Under the pieces are notes generated by a model, which was given only the letters and a program-made list of their open reading frames with translations, made no database searches and was not told the origin of the DNA. 25,770 bases of DNA from Haplomitrium mnioides (Eukaryota > Marchantiophyta > Haplomitriopsida > Calobryales). Position numbers and translations under genes: made by a program. Positions 1-9,691 of this stretch are shown piece after piece (the first letter of the stretch is position 1; each line of letters opens with the position of its first letter). The stretch spans positions 1 to 25,770 of the forward strand of contig JBNGIS010020738.1 in assembly GCA_049999725.1 (NCBI GenBank), read 5' to 3'.

Positions 1-1170
1 CCTCCTTTTTTCTATCTTTCTTCTCGTCTCTTCTTCCTTTTCTTTCTTTTTCCTTCTTCCTTCTCCTCCTCTCCTTTTTCTTTCCCTGCATGTTTCCCCC
101 TTGCTTCCCTTCTCTTCCCCCTTCTGTCGTCACCGCGCAACCACGAGGAGGAGGTACATGGGATTGAGGAGGCAAAGTGGATCGAGTAGAGTGGATTGAA
201 CAGGGGATCGAGCAAGAAGGCATCGCAGGGTGACAAGAGGATGAATCGCAGCAAGCGCATGCCTGGAAGGGATGGAATCGCAATCATGGAGGAGGAGATT
301 GCATGGGGGTTAAATCGACAAGGAATTGATTCGTGAGGAGGGGGATCGAATGCAGGGACAAAGGAGTATAGAATCGCTGCAAGTAAGAATCGCTAGAAGG
401 AGGAATCAAACACCTGAAGAGTTGGGTCGCGCAGGTTGGGAGGAGGTCAAATCGAGCGCAGGCCTGGCAGAGTTGGATCCCGTAGGCCTAGAGGATCAAA
501 GCGTCACAGGTATTGGAGGATTGAGGCCATAGAGGGAGGAGATTTGATCGAGGGAGAGAGGAGAGTGGCTAAAGAGAATTAATCAAGAGAGAATTGAAGA
601 GGAGCAGGGAATTTCAGTAGAATTCAGAGAGAGGAGGCATTAGAGTTCAATATGGAGGAAATCAGAAACGAGTGAGCAGGGGAGAGGATTCAGGTAGAGA
701 AATCAGAGGAGGAACTCAAAGAGGAAATCAGGCGAGGAAAGGAAATCAAAGAATTCAGACAAGAGGAAACCCGAGAAATTGCAGGAGGAGAGTACCACCG
801 TTCTGTTCGGTAGTTTTTCCCTTTGATAACTCCATTTTTTGACAGTGCCATTGAACTTCACGAGAAATCAAGATGCAAGGAGAAATGCCAAGAGGGAAAT
901 CGTGATCGGTAGGAGAATTGATCTCTGCACCAAGGACATGGAGGAGATTCAATCGTCGAGAGAGAAAGGAAGGATCACGTCATGGGGTTGAATTGCAATG
1001 CATGGGTAGAGAAATTCTTGGAGCAGGATGAATCGCTGGAGAGGAGTGTGGGATTGCAGAAGGCGCACGCAAGAAATTCGATCGTAGAGACATGGGATTG
1101 AATTGCACAAACAAGGGATTAGATCAAAAAGGGGATAGAGGCATGACCTCATTCTCCATAGTTAGTTGGT
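1..1170. other. Strand-asymmetric polypyrimidine then purine-rich tract, no gene recognised
   Basis: Bases 1-120 are almost pure C/T. From about 130 to 1170 the top strand is strongly G/A-rich, with many GGAG, GAGGA and GAATCG words but no clean period. Short open frames here are low-complexity (Arg/Lys/Glu runs) and look like products of base composition. It could be part of a retroelement leader or LTR, but I see no LTR ends, primer site or conserved protein motif. Confidence 0.6.
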
Positions 1171-1377
1171 GTGGAGGAGGGACCGAATGAGGCAAATGAA
1201 GAACCTGAGTCATTTTCTCCTGAACTTGTACACGATTATGAAGGTGATGAGGCCGTAGATCCTGAAGCAGACAAGGCGGACCTGGAGCAAAAGAGAGTAG
1301 AGATATTGGAAGAACAACAACAAGGGTTGGAAGAGGCTACCACTGAGTTGCAAGTTACATATAGGGATAATATATAG
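1171..1377 (+). CDS. Short acidic open frame, unknown, doubtful
   Basis: This is an open frame of 68 codons, rich in Glu and Asp in its first half, with a Glu/Gln-rich run (EEQQQGLEEA) near residues 46-55 that could form a short coiled coil. It directly follows the purine-rich tract and is followed by no further open frame. Its composition is less repetitive than the sequence upstream, which is the only reason to list it. It could be a fragment of a gag-like or regulatory protein, or chance. I recognise no family. Confidence 0.2.
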   Translation: MEEGPNEANEEPESFSPELVHDYEGDEAVDPEADKADLEQKRVEILEEQQQGLEEATTELQVTYRDNI

Positions 1378-2577
1378 CTAGCAGGCCACGAGAGAGCTCT
1401 GGTTCTTAAAGTGAAGGGGACAAATGAAATAACTAAGAAAGACAAAAGAATGAGAAAAGAAAAAAGCCAAAGCCAAATTTACACGAGCATTAAAGAGAAA
1501 AAAGCTCTCTAAACTTAGCTCTAAACTTAGCTAAGGAAAGCGAGGATCGCCAAAACATGGGAAGACCATCATTGTAGCTCAAACTAAACATAGTGTTGTG
1601 GTACATGCATTACACAGAGAGAGAGAGAGCCGTTGCGCTGGACATTCCTCCACACACAGTGATAGATAGATTGATCGATAGTGAGGGGTCAAAGGTTCCC
1701 CTTATGTATACATCCATGCCCCTCTATATATAGGGGTATACTATGTTCTATAACACATAGTAATTAAATTAGTTTATGGGATAAGGAGTTTGGCCGAAAG
1801 GTTAGGCCTTCAAATTGGGACTATTATTAGTTAACCATATCTAAAGTTAGGGGTAAAGTTGGCGGCTGAGTTATGGCCACACCAAAAATATAAAGGGGGT
1901 TTAAAAGTATGGGCCATGGTGCTTTGGGGATATAGACTTCTCCAGGGCTCATTTTTAGGGACTCACCACGGGAGCATTGTGAGTGCGGGACTGAGAACAG
2001 GAGAGACGAAGAAGTTAGGCCATTGCGAGAGGAGGACTGGAGGTGTCTTGGGTTGGGTTTGTGGGGCTGAAGGTGGGGTGGATTGCATTGCTCGAGGGCT
2101 AGTGATGGGGTACTAGCGGAGAGCATACGCAAGTGGACCGGCTTTTGGAGGTGTTACAACAACCAAAGACAACCTTTCCAAGGAACTCAAAGGGGTGGGC
2201 TTTATCTTCAAGTGACAATGTGTAGGAGGTACCCTTAGGTGTATTTTTTTTTCCCGTCTCTGCAAAAATTGGTTGTGCTGCCCCAGGCTACTCCGTGACA
2301 TGAAAGCAAGTAGGTTAAACTCAGGGTGAGTCTAGTGTGCCTCTTTGGTGCATTGAGTGTCAATCTTCTTCAAGTAGACGTCGAGTTGGAGTCATTGTCG
2401 GGCAGATCGCGCTAGGGCGGGTTTGTCGGTAGATTTGGCAGATGTCGGGGGGGTGGAGTGACGGCCAGCAGTTGTGAGAGCTGCCTTCCTATTGGTACAA
2501 GTCAAACAACCATCTTCCTTTCCCTTGGGAAATCAATCTAGACACTTCGGGCAGTTGATGTGAAAATTACCTGAATT
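1378..2577. other. Non-coding stretch with simple repeats and a TATA-like site
   Basis: No convincing coding frame is visible. It contains an AG run near 1615-1630, a repeated word (AAACTTAGCT) near 1510-1535, and a TATA-like sequence (CTCTATATATAGGGG) near 1721-1735 within a pyrimidine-rich context that may be a fragment of an LTR promoter. Open frames between 1827 and 2301 on both strands overlap each other and carry no recognisable motif. Confidence 0.4.
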
Positions 2578-2586
2578 CGCGCGCGC

Positions 2587-2619
<33 letters not shown>
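2578..2619. repeat. Alternating pyrimidine-purine microsatellite (CG)5-TA-(TG)n
   Basis: The run begins with five CG dinucleotides, passes through TA, and continues as about fifteen TG steps, making an uninterrupted 42-base pyrimidine-purine alternation. Such tracts are the classical Z-DNA-prone sequence class. No gene overlaps it. Confidence 0.9.
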
Positions 2620-2623
<4 letters not shown>

Positions 2624-3837
2624 CGTGGATGTATATGTTGGAGGTTTATTAGAACTGTTGTGGGTACTCGTGGGCCAACAGAACTAAGTGTGAAGCTTGT
2701 AGACCTTATGAAATATTTTTTGAGTGCATTGATTTCATCTTAAAGAAGGGTGCGGGATGTGGGTGTGTGAGTGCATGTGTCGTGCATCATTGTTATGAGT
2801 AGACAACTCTAAAAGCAAAAGGAAGAGTTGGAGTCAACTTGAGGAAGATAAAAATAAAATCAAGGAGTTTGCAATCCAGTGATGCAGAGTCCGAGAGGAA
2901 ATGATTACTATTAGGTTGGAAACTTTAAATCTTCTGAAACCTGGAATGGATAATTGGGGGCCATTCCAGACTAGAAGGTTGAATGAAGACTTTGTTGAGC
3001 TTCTAGCACAGAAAATGCTTACAAACAAATATGCACACTGTTTTTTAATTGTTGTTGTTAACCCCAAGTACGGGCTGAAGGATAAGTCAAAGTTCGATAT
3101 AAGTAATCCTGACAAGTATTGTATAAGATTTTTGGAGGCAATCATAGTGTTGCCGCAAGGTAGCTTTTGATCACCAAATACGAAGCAAAGAATCCAGTGC
3201 TTTCGCTCTATAATTGCTATATTCACATGAGCCTTATACCAACAGAGGCCCATATTTTTATAACTGATGACAGTTATGACCAGAGATACATGTTGGAGGT
3301 GACCTCGATTTAGAAGGTCAAATATTGGCATCAGAGGTTTATAGAGAGTGAGATGGTGTCATCCTAAAAATTCAAAAGGGAATAAGTGTTGGAGACATTG
3401 GAGATCAAGCCCAACTCGACACTTGAGAAGATAGTCACTTCTCAAGACAATTGAATCCAACTGGCATTCAAAAGTGGTGAGCTATGGGATTTACAACAGA
3501 GCATTTTTTTATATGGGAGAAGAATACAGTGAAGGGCCAGAAGTCGAATGCCAAGGGATAACTGAGAATGGAAGAAATGAAGTGGACACCTTGGAGGTCC
3601 ATTCAGGGTCTCCCTGATAAAGTAAAAATATCAGTTTTGAAATGGGTGGAAGCCAAAGAACTTCCAATGGATGAAATGTCTTGCGAGGCAGAGAGACATA
3701 AAGTTTTGGCAATGATAGTGAAATCTTTCTGCTCTAAAGTGTACTGCAACAGCTGGCAAGAAGCAAGAGAGGAGTACCCTCTCCACACTGAGGAGTCAAA
3801 GATGGCTGCATTTTACTCGAGTTTTGAGAAGCTTTTG

Positions 3838-4260
3838 GTAAGTTTGTTTTTCCACTTAATATTTATTTGTCTAGAGTTGTATTGAATTTATTGTAGATTG
3901 TGTTTTGTTAAAATGGAAATAAATTATAGTCAAAGTCCATGCACGCATGGACAATGCAGTCCCTGTGCATAGGGACTTGAAGTCCCTAAGCGCTTGGACA
4001 GAATGTCCATGTGAGCATGGACTTCAAAGTCCAGTCGTGCTTGGACTTTAAAGTCCAGTCATGCTTGGATTTTAAAGGTCCAGTAGTGTCTGGACTTCAA
4101 AGCCCATGTGCACTTGGACTTCAATATCCATGCTAGCAGGGATTGTAATGTCAATCTTAATTTAACCACCATGGTCTATGCTCAAATTGTCTTCCTCCCT
4201 TAAGTGAAAATGTTTTTTGTTTTCTCCTCTAATGTTTTTTTTCGTTTTTGTTATGTGTAG
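3838..4260 (+). other. Probable intron 1 of the methyltransferase-like gene, holding a palindrome array
   Basis: The donor is TTG|GTAAGT at 3838 and the acceptor TGTGTAG|GAGGG ends at 4260, preceded by a T-rich stretch. The open frame upstream stops resembling protein at the donor, and coding-like sequence resumes after the acceptor in phase 0. Most of the intron is the palindromic minisatellite at 3935-4145. Confidence 0.65.
3935..4145. repeat. Palindromic minisatellite array A (nine 18-bp imperfect palindromes, ~24-bp period)
   Basis: Units begin at 3935, 3959, 3982, 4005, 4029, 4053, 4078, 4102 and about 4127. Each is an imperfect 18-bp palindrome close to GTCCATGCGCGCATGGAC. They are separated by 5-7 bp linkers such as TTCAAA, TTTAAA, TTGAA and AGAAT. 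GTCC at the start and GGAC at the end are best conserved, and the centre varies (GCAC, GTGC, AGCG, TGAG, CGTG). Each unit could fold as a hairpin or act as a dyad site. The array lies inside a probable intron. Confidence 0.9.
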
Positions 4261-4817
4261 GAGGGACAAAACGTTTAAACGACAGCTTGCCAAGAAACTG
4301 ATGGCAGCTACAAAAGGGAGAAAATGATCGGAGGTTGAAGAAGCCCCAGATGATCAAGACCAAGCCCCTACACTTGTTTCCTACCCTCCTGCTTTTTGCT
4401 TCATTGCCAAAAAGCTAGAGAGTGGAAATCAAGGCAACAAAATGATGTTGCTGCCCTTCCAACTGATGGAGTTCAGAGGGAGAAAGACGAGGACTTATAG
4501 TCCTTCATTGATGGACTCAATGTGGCATATTACTAAGTCCACATGGAGTCCAATGCTTGTTAGTTGAAAGGATTTGTGAAACGTAGATGTTTCACTTTGG
4601 CTATTGCAAATATTCCTTAGAGTTAAAACCTTAAAGAATGTAAGCATGATGATTTCGAACCTTTTTCTAGAGATCACATTTTTTATATGGTTTCCTCTTT
4701 TGCCTGAGTCACCACTTCGGATTTTTGGTCTTTTGTTATAATACATTCTTTGCAACAATTCGGCATCATCGAGGTTGCTCTTCAAGAGGTTTGTTGTGCC
4801 ATCGACCATGATATTTG

Positions 4818-4921
4818 GTGAGCTCTTTTTTGATTTTTTGGTTTTCTAGTTTACCTTGTTCAATTTTTTGACACTTTGTTTCAAGTGTCTAATTTGTTTT
4901 TTTTTTCTACATGGACAAAAG
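4818..4921 (+). other. Probable intron 2 of the methyltransferase-like gene
   Basis: The donor is TTTG|GTGAGC at 4818. The acceptor is ...ACAAAAG ending at 4921, after a long T tract. These choices keep the reading phase between the exon ending at 4817 and the open frame at 4922-5549, although the joined codon would be a stop. The exact acceptor is therefore uncertain. Confidence 0.4.
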
Positions 4922-5549
4922 AAATATTCATCGTTCCGGTGATCTAAGAATTGCTCATGCCCACGAGTATTGGACTGTGGGCTACTGGACAAAGGAGAGA
5001 AAGAGGAGCAAGAGGTTGTTCAATTTGCAACCTGCTGATGCAAGTGGTTGTCCTTGGCAAATTATGTGCAGTGTGTTTAGTTGTCCTGCAGTATCGGCAA
5101 AACTAAAACATCTAAGAGATTATGCTCCTATGAATGTTTATCAAAAGCCTCAGGCTCTTTACAATTTTTCTATTGACCATTTATCAATAGAGCAAGATTG
5201 GATCTTAGTTCTTTGCTCTAGGTCTGGCACATGCCTTGTCTGTGCTTTGAAGCTGATGCAAAATTGCATTGTTGTGGAATATGATAGACGTCAATCTATC
5301 TACATTCCTCAAAGAGTTTTGACGATGGTTTCTTTGCCATCCGACGTGATGGAATCGCAAATAGTGTATGTCTATCAAAAGGAACCTACTCCTCTTGGTA
5401 CTATAGGTGCTACTGGTGATTTTGTTGCCAATTTTGGGACTGAAAAGTTTCAAAGGGACTCTCTTGCGACTGCAGATGCTAAAGCTTCTCAACCAGTTGA
5501 TTTAGATGAGATAATTCCTCTTGAAGAGGATAGAGTTGTTTTGTCATAG
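4922..5549 (+). pseudogene. Last exon: DNA methyltransferase motif X / motif I segment and C-terminal tail
   Basis: This exon is open for about 209 codons to the TAG at 5547; an in-frame ATG at 4911 is probably inside the upstream intron. The sequence VYQKPQALYNF (QKP at 5142-5150) matches motif X of beta-class N4-cytosine/N6-adenine DNA methyltransferases. Twenty residues later comes DWILVLCSRSGT (5196-5231), the SAM-binding motif I, with consensus D-x-V-L-D-x-F-x-G-S-G-T. The Asp and the first Gly of the consensus are replaced by Val and Arg, so binding is probably impaired. A VVEYDRRQ segment (about 5271-5294) fits motif II. The last ~55 residues are an acidic tail of unknown role. The target base (C or A) cannot be read from this piece. 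Confidence 0.6.
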
Positions 5550-6400
5550 TGATGTAGTTTTTATACATAATAAAGTATTTTCTTTACAAAATTGAATTTG
5601 CTAAAGCTTCAATCTTGCTGCATTCCCAATCCAATTTAAGTTTGTTCATCACGATTCAATATGTTGTGCAAAATGGTTTTTGAACAAAACATGTTGACTT
5701 TTATTTAAATTAGCAATGAATTCTATGTTGGCATGGAAGTTCACTTTCTTTTTTCACTTTTTGTTTCTTCTTAGATGGCTTTCTGCATTCCCTCCTTCCA
5801 ATTATTCACCAGTCCGTGCTCACTTCAGTTGTCTATGCGCGCATGGGCTTCAGCTTGTCAAGATTGAGTTAGTTGTAGTTCTTTTTGCGTGCAAGGATCT
5901 TTCCTACAATGCGTGCCTATACTTAGGCCTCAATTGTCCATGCGAGCATAGGCTTGAGCAATATTTTCACAATTTTTCTTTAACAATCCTCTTGCACCAA
6001 TACTTTAGGGTTCTACATTAAATAAAATTTGAATGTTCTTATAAATTTTACAAATTTTTGCAATCATTGTTAGTTTTCAAAATGTTCAACAAAAAATCTT
6101 GTGTTTTGTTTATACATATTTTATTTGGTAATGCTCATGCTTTTGAAAGATGAAATTATGAAAGCAATTTTTTAAAAATACTCATAAGAAGATTTATTTT
6201 TAATGCATTGTGCACTCAAAGTAAGCCATTTTGATATACAAAATTATATTTGTTTTGCGAATGAATATTACTAGCGTCAAATTCATGATTTTGCATACTA
6301 AAATTTTGAAATTGGTTTTTGCAAATGTTAATTGAAACAGGAACCCAGATGTGGTTCTTGGTTCAAAGTAGCGGTTGTTCAATCTGCTCTCTTTCTTGAA
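5550..6400. other. AT-rich non-coding stretch with degenerate palindromes near 5815-5960
   Basis: This follows the methyltransferase stop and holds no convincing gene. Diverged members of the palindrome family lie near 5838-5853 (TCTATGCGCGCATGGG), 5886-5900 and 5936-5955. An AT-rich remainder runs to 6340. A short sequence near 6355-6376 (TTCTTGGTTCAAAGTAGCGG) closely resembles one near 25246-25265. Confidence 0.5.
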
Positions 6401-6404
6401 ATGT

Positions 6405-7460
6405 CTAGAGCTCTTTGTGCGATTGTCTCTTTGCTCTTGATGTTGGAGCCTCCACTAACTCTAGCTCAACTTCCTTCTCTGATCTACTAGGAGTGGAAGA
6501 TGAAGGAGCCGCCAAAGAAGAGCTGGTTGGAGATGGGGAAGGGACATGCTCCTCCTCAATAGGCAATGGGGGCACATGCTTCTTCTTTGGTAAGACTTGC
6601 TTCTTTTTTTTTGGGCCTCAATTGGCTCCACCTCCTTTCTTTTCTTGGAAGAAAAAGGTCCACTTGTTGTTGCCAATGTCATTGTCGTCGCGCTTGGATG
6701 TGGCACAAGTTGTTGCACGTGAAGGCCTTGCTTCACTTTCAAAAATTTTAAACTCAAGGCAAATTTGATGAAAACTTGTTCTATCCGCTTTGCATCCATG
6801 CAAGCATTGACAAAGTTTGACAAATATTGAGAAAACTAAAACCAAAAACAAGAAATAGTCAATGACATAACACAAAAATTTGTCAAAATTACAATTAGGG
6901 ACTTCGAGTGCTTCTATAGGTAGTCTAGGCCCAAAGAGGCACTAGACTCTATGCTTGCATGGACTCTTGAGTCCATGCACGCATGGACAAGGAGTCTCTG
7001 CTCTCATGGCTTTTGGAGTCCTTGCGCGACGGGACTCTCTATCCTTGCGCGCATGGATTTGAAAGTCCATGCTCGCATGGTCTCCCAAGTCCAAGTAACC
7101 ATGGACTCTAGAGTCCATACGCGCATGGACTCCCTAGTCCAATGCGCACGAGAACGGTGCTTTGCAATAGAAAGTTTTAAACGAATGAAAAAAAAAATTC
7201 TTAGTCTCACCTCGCAGTCATTGAAAGTCGGTTGCGGATCTTTGGTTAAGATATCTCTTGGCTTCATCTCGTTGAAGCAGAATCTCTTTGGAGTCAACTT
7301 GAGGAGAAAAATTGATATCTCTAGCTACACAAGTAGCCATAAATAGGCTCTATTTCGCAATGGAATCATGGTAATTTAGACCAAAAGGTCGATGTTGAAT
7401 TTTTCACCTTCCCCGTGAAAAAAGTAAAGTTGATGGTCAATATCTTTTATGGTTCCACAA
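6405..7460 (-). pseudogene. Decayed two-exon gene on the minus strand, family unknown
   Basis: Reading leftwards, an upstream exon ends at 7211 with coding-like sequence (LTPKRFCFNEMKPRDIL) that continues back to about 7460 with two in-frame stops. A GAG|GTGAGA donor follows, an intron spans 7210-6836, and an exon starts at 6835 after TTGGTTTTAG. The second exon reads FSQYLSNFVNACMDAKRIEQ, then a Lys/Pro/Ser/Glu-rich tail (VPPLPIEEEHVPSPSPTSSS) that ends at the stop complement 6405-6407. The only shift needed in exon 2 falls in an eight-base A/T homopolymer near 6605-6614, so it could be a sequencing error. Competing frames are also partly open, so the chosen frame is an inference. I cannot name the family. 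Confidence 0.4.
6951..7150. repeat. Palindromic minisatellite array B
   Basis: About eight degenerate units with 24-25 bp spacing are recognisable, for example AGTCCATGCACGCATGGAC near 6970 and AGTCCATACGCGCATGGAC near 7111. They are the same family as array A, but linkers are shorter and several units have lost one half of the dyad. The array lies within the probable intron 6836-7210 of the minus-strand gene remnant. Confidence 0.85.
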
Positions 7461-7546
7461 CAAACAAGCCATTTGTAGGTTAGTTTTTGTAAGAGACTTC
7501 AAAACATTCAAATACCAATAAGGCTTTAGTTGAGCTGGTTTTGGAG

Positions 7547-7646
7547 NNNNNNNNNNNNNNNNNNNNNNNNNNNNNNNNNNNNNNNNNNNNNNNNNNNNNN
7601 NNNNNNNNNNNNNNNNNNNNNNNNNNNNNNNNNNNNNNNNNNNNNN
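7547..7646. other. Assembly gap (100 N)
   Basis: Exactly one hundred unknown bases, a conventional placeholder for a gap of unknown size. Any gene model across it is unreliable. Confidence 0.99.
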
Positions 7647-8290
7647 ATAAAAATTGTGCGAAAAAAAGTTCACAAAGAATGGAAGGTAGAAAATGGCTAA
7701 ATCACAAGAAATTACAAATGTGACCACAACAAGAAAACAAAAACCAGAAAGTAAACTCATGACAATAGAAAGAAACTTTCTAGTGTTGGTCTTTTTATAC
7801 CCAAATTTCAAAAAAACACATTTTCTTGCCAAAAAATGATCTGTTAAGCTCTTGAATTGTAGGTTTACTTGGTGCAAAAAAAGTTAGTCTATAAATCATT
7901 GCTTGTTTTCATATTTCTGACTTTTTTTTATCATTTCCTTCACAAAAATTTTACAATTTTGTCGTTTTGTGAAATTTTCTTCAAAAACACAAAATTTGGG
8001 AATACCATTAGAAATTAAAAATATTTGCTAAAATACTTTACTCAAATTTTTTATTTCTCATTATTATTTTCCAATGGCTAGAGTTTTCAAAGGCAAGAAG
8101 AGGTTAGAACTTCAAGATTCATGTTCGTAGAAAAGTGTTACTTTTGGCTGGTAGCTAGAGATAGTTTCAAATTGTTGTTATGAGGAGGTAAACGTTGGAA
8201 TACCTAAAGCGTCAAGTATGATGGCAAGCATTTTGGGAAAAAAGACGGCGATTGTTGAATCAAATATATCAACAGAGGAAAATCGAGCAA
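7647..8290. other. AT-rich non-coding stretch
   Basis: The sequence is A/T-rich with poly-A and poly-T runs. Apparent frames on the minus strand are low-complexity or cross the gap. I see no motif, RNA gene or repeat end here. Confidence 0.5.
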
Positions 8291-8420
8291 GTGAACCCTA
8301 TGCGTGCATAAGATCAGGGATTGAACTCTATATGCGCAAATGGTCAAAAAGTGAACCCAATACGTGCAAAGGATCAAAGAGGTAACCGAATGCTTGCATA
8401 GGATCCAAGACTCAACCTTA
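8291..8420. repeat. Palindromic minisatellite array C (CCTATGCGTGCATA type)
   Basis: Four to five units are separated by about 30 bp, each a variant of CCTATGCGTGCATAAG followed by GATC- or GAAC-containing linkers (units near 8297, 8320, 8352, 8389 and 8415). This subfamily has TAT/ATA flanks where arrays A and B have CAT/ATG. It lies just upstream of the transposon-type gene remnant, and another unit (near 8592) lies between the two copies of the 208-bp duplication. Confidence 0.75.
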
Positions 8421-8423
8421 TGC

Positions 8424-8790
8424 ATTCATTGGATCTTTATTGTTGGTCAAGTAGTCAAAGTTTAATCTTTCTTTTGACTACTCCAACATATCAACAGAAA
8501 GAAGTTGAAGTCAAAATTTCCATATGGTTGTGGACTTTTCTTCATCCTTATCAGATGACGACAATGATGTTCAAGATCAAAGAGGGAACCCAATGCTTGC
8601 ATAGAATCCAAGACTTAACTTTATACACAGATTGGATCTTTATTGTTGGTCAAACAGTCAAAGTTTAATCTTTATTTTGACTACTCCAACAGATCAACAG
8701 AAAAACATTCAAGTAGAAATTTCCAAACGATTGTGGACTTTTCTTCATCCTCATAATCTTGACGACAACGATGTTCAAGATCCAAATCTA
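8424..8790 (+). repeat. Tandem duplication, ~208-bp offset
   Basis: The segment starting at 8426 (TTGGATCTTTATTGTTGGTC) recurs at 8634 with small differences. Homology covers about 150 bp in each copy, ending near GATGTTCAAGATC at 8565 and 8772. The sequence between them holds a palindrome unit. The duplicated block includes the start of the coding-like region of the following gene remnant, so one copy is probably a duplicated N-terminal exon edge. Confidence 0.8.
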
Positions 8791-9691
8791 TTTGTTGGAA
8801 ACACAAAAAGCATAGAATCAGATAATTTTTTCAATTTTGGAGATGATTTGTTGTCACTGATTGGACTACTTAAACGAGTGATTTCTAATCAAGTTAGACC
8901 TCTAAACAAGATTGGGAGATCTTATAGAAATCAAAATCATTTGGAGGAATCTTTAGACGACAGTTTATGAAATGATTCTAGCAAATAGTCTCAATCAATC
9001 AACATTTCATTGGAGCTATTGTCAAGAGCACCGATTATTTTACAAAAGTTTTTTTCCTAATGCTCGAGATATTGATAACGATTTTATTTCGGTATGGTCC
9101 AGTTTTCCCAATCCTCAAGGTGGTCCATATCGATCTAAAATTTATTTTGAAAGAATAAGCAATATTGTCGATGATGCTCAAGATCTCTAAGATAATGAAT
9201 TATCTCTGATGGATGGATTCACCTATAGACCTAATTGTCCGACAAGACATAAAAATTCTTTGTTTGGGCCAAAACCCAAACGAGTAAACACTTTACATGA
9301 AAATTCTTTGGCCGAAAGTCCATCATGATGAGAGCTTTGTGAAGAAAAAACTCGATTCGTTATCAATTTTGAAATTGAGAAGAATTTCATGTTGTTGAAA
9401 TAATCTTTTGTCATTGTGCAAAATAGACTTTTTAAAAAGTGTGAGAGAAACGTATTTTCAACAAAGCATAAAGAATCAAGATATCACATTGCAGTAGGGA
9501 ATACTAAGAAAGACTCTGACATTGAAAATCGGTTCACTCTGCTTGGTAGCACCATTGTCTATAGAAGGGTCTTCAAATTAATATTATCAATAGGGAATGA
9601 TAGAATCCAAAGGATTCAAAATCTCAAAAACGCAGATCTTAGAGGCATTTTTGGAAGTAGAGAACTATCTGCTAAAGGAGTATTTGTGTAA

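Larger units (their letters stand above)
2883..5549 (+). pseudogene. Decayed multi-exon gene: ParB-like N-terminal part and beta-class DNA methyltransferase-like C-terminal part
   Basis: The remnants read on one strand in order. At 2901-3165 a frame carries a segment resembling the ParB-like N-terminal fold (RRLNEDFVELLAQKM). A frame shift then leads into about 3164-3530, broken by several stops. At 3568-3837 the frame is open (WTPWRSIQGLPDKVKISVLKW). A probable intron follows, then a stop-ridden exon at 4261-4817, a second intron, and an open last exon. The last exon (see 4922-5549) carries methyltransferase motifs X and I. The order ParB-like then N4/N6 DNA methylase is known from prokaryotes and phages, and related fusions may occur in eukaryotic genomes. 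Stops in the upper exons (for example near 3312, 3364, 3382 and 4495) mean this copy is not functional. I see no clear DPPY catalytic motif. The methyltransferase call is firmer than the ParB call. Confidence 0.55.

Noticed and set aside
2834-3331. Minus-strand 165-codon frame
   Set aside because: It is antisense to the ParB-like plus-strand pieces, which have the better protein-like composition and continue into the methyltransferase segment.
3935-4145. CRISPR-like array of regularly spaced palindromic repeats
   Set aside because: Linkers are only 5-7 bp and similar to each other, the repeats are degenerate, no cas genes are present, and the context is a plant nuclear genome with introns.
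6415-6768. Plus-strand 117-codon frame with Ser, Gly and Phe runs
   Set aside because: It is the complement of the Lys/Glu/Pro/Ser-rich minus-strand exon; the Phe run is the antisense of poly-Lys.
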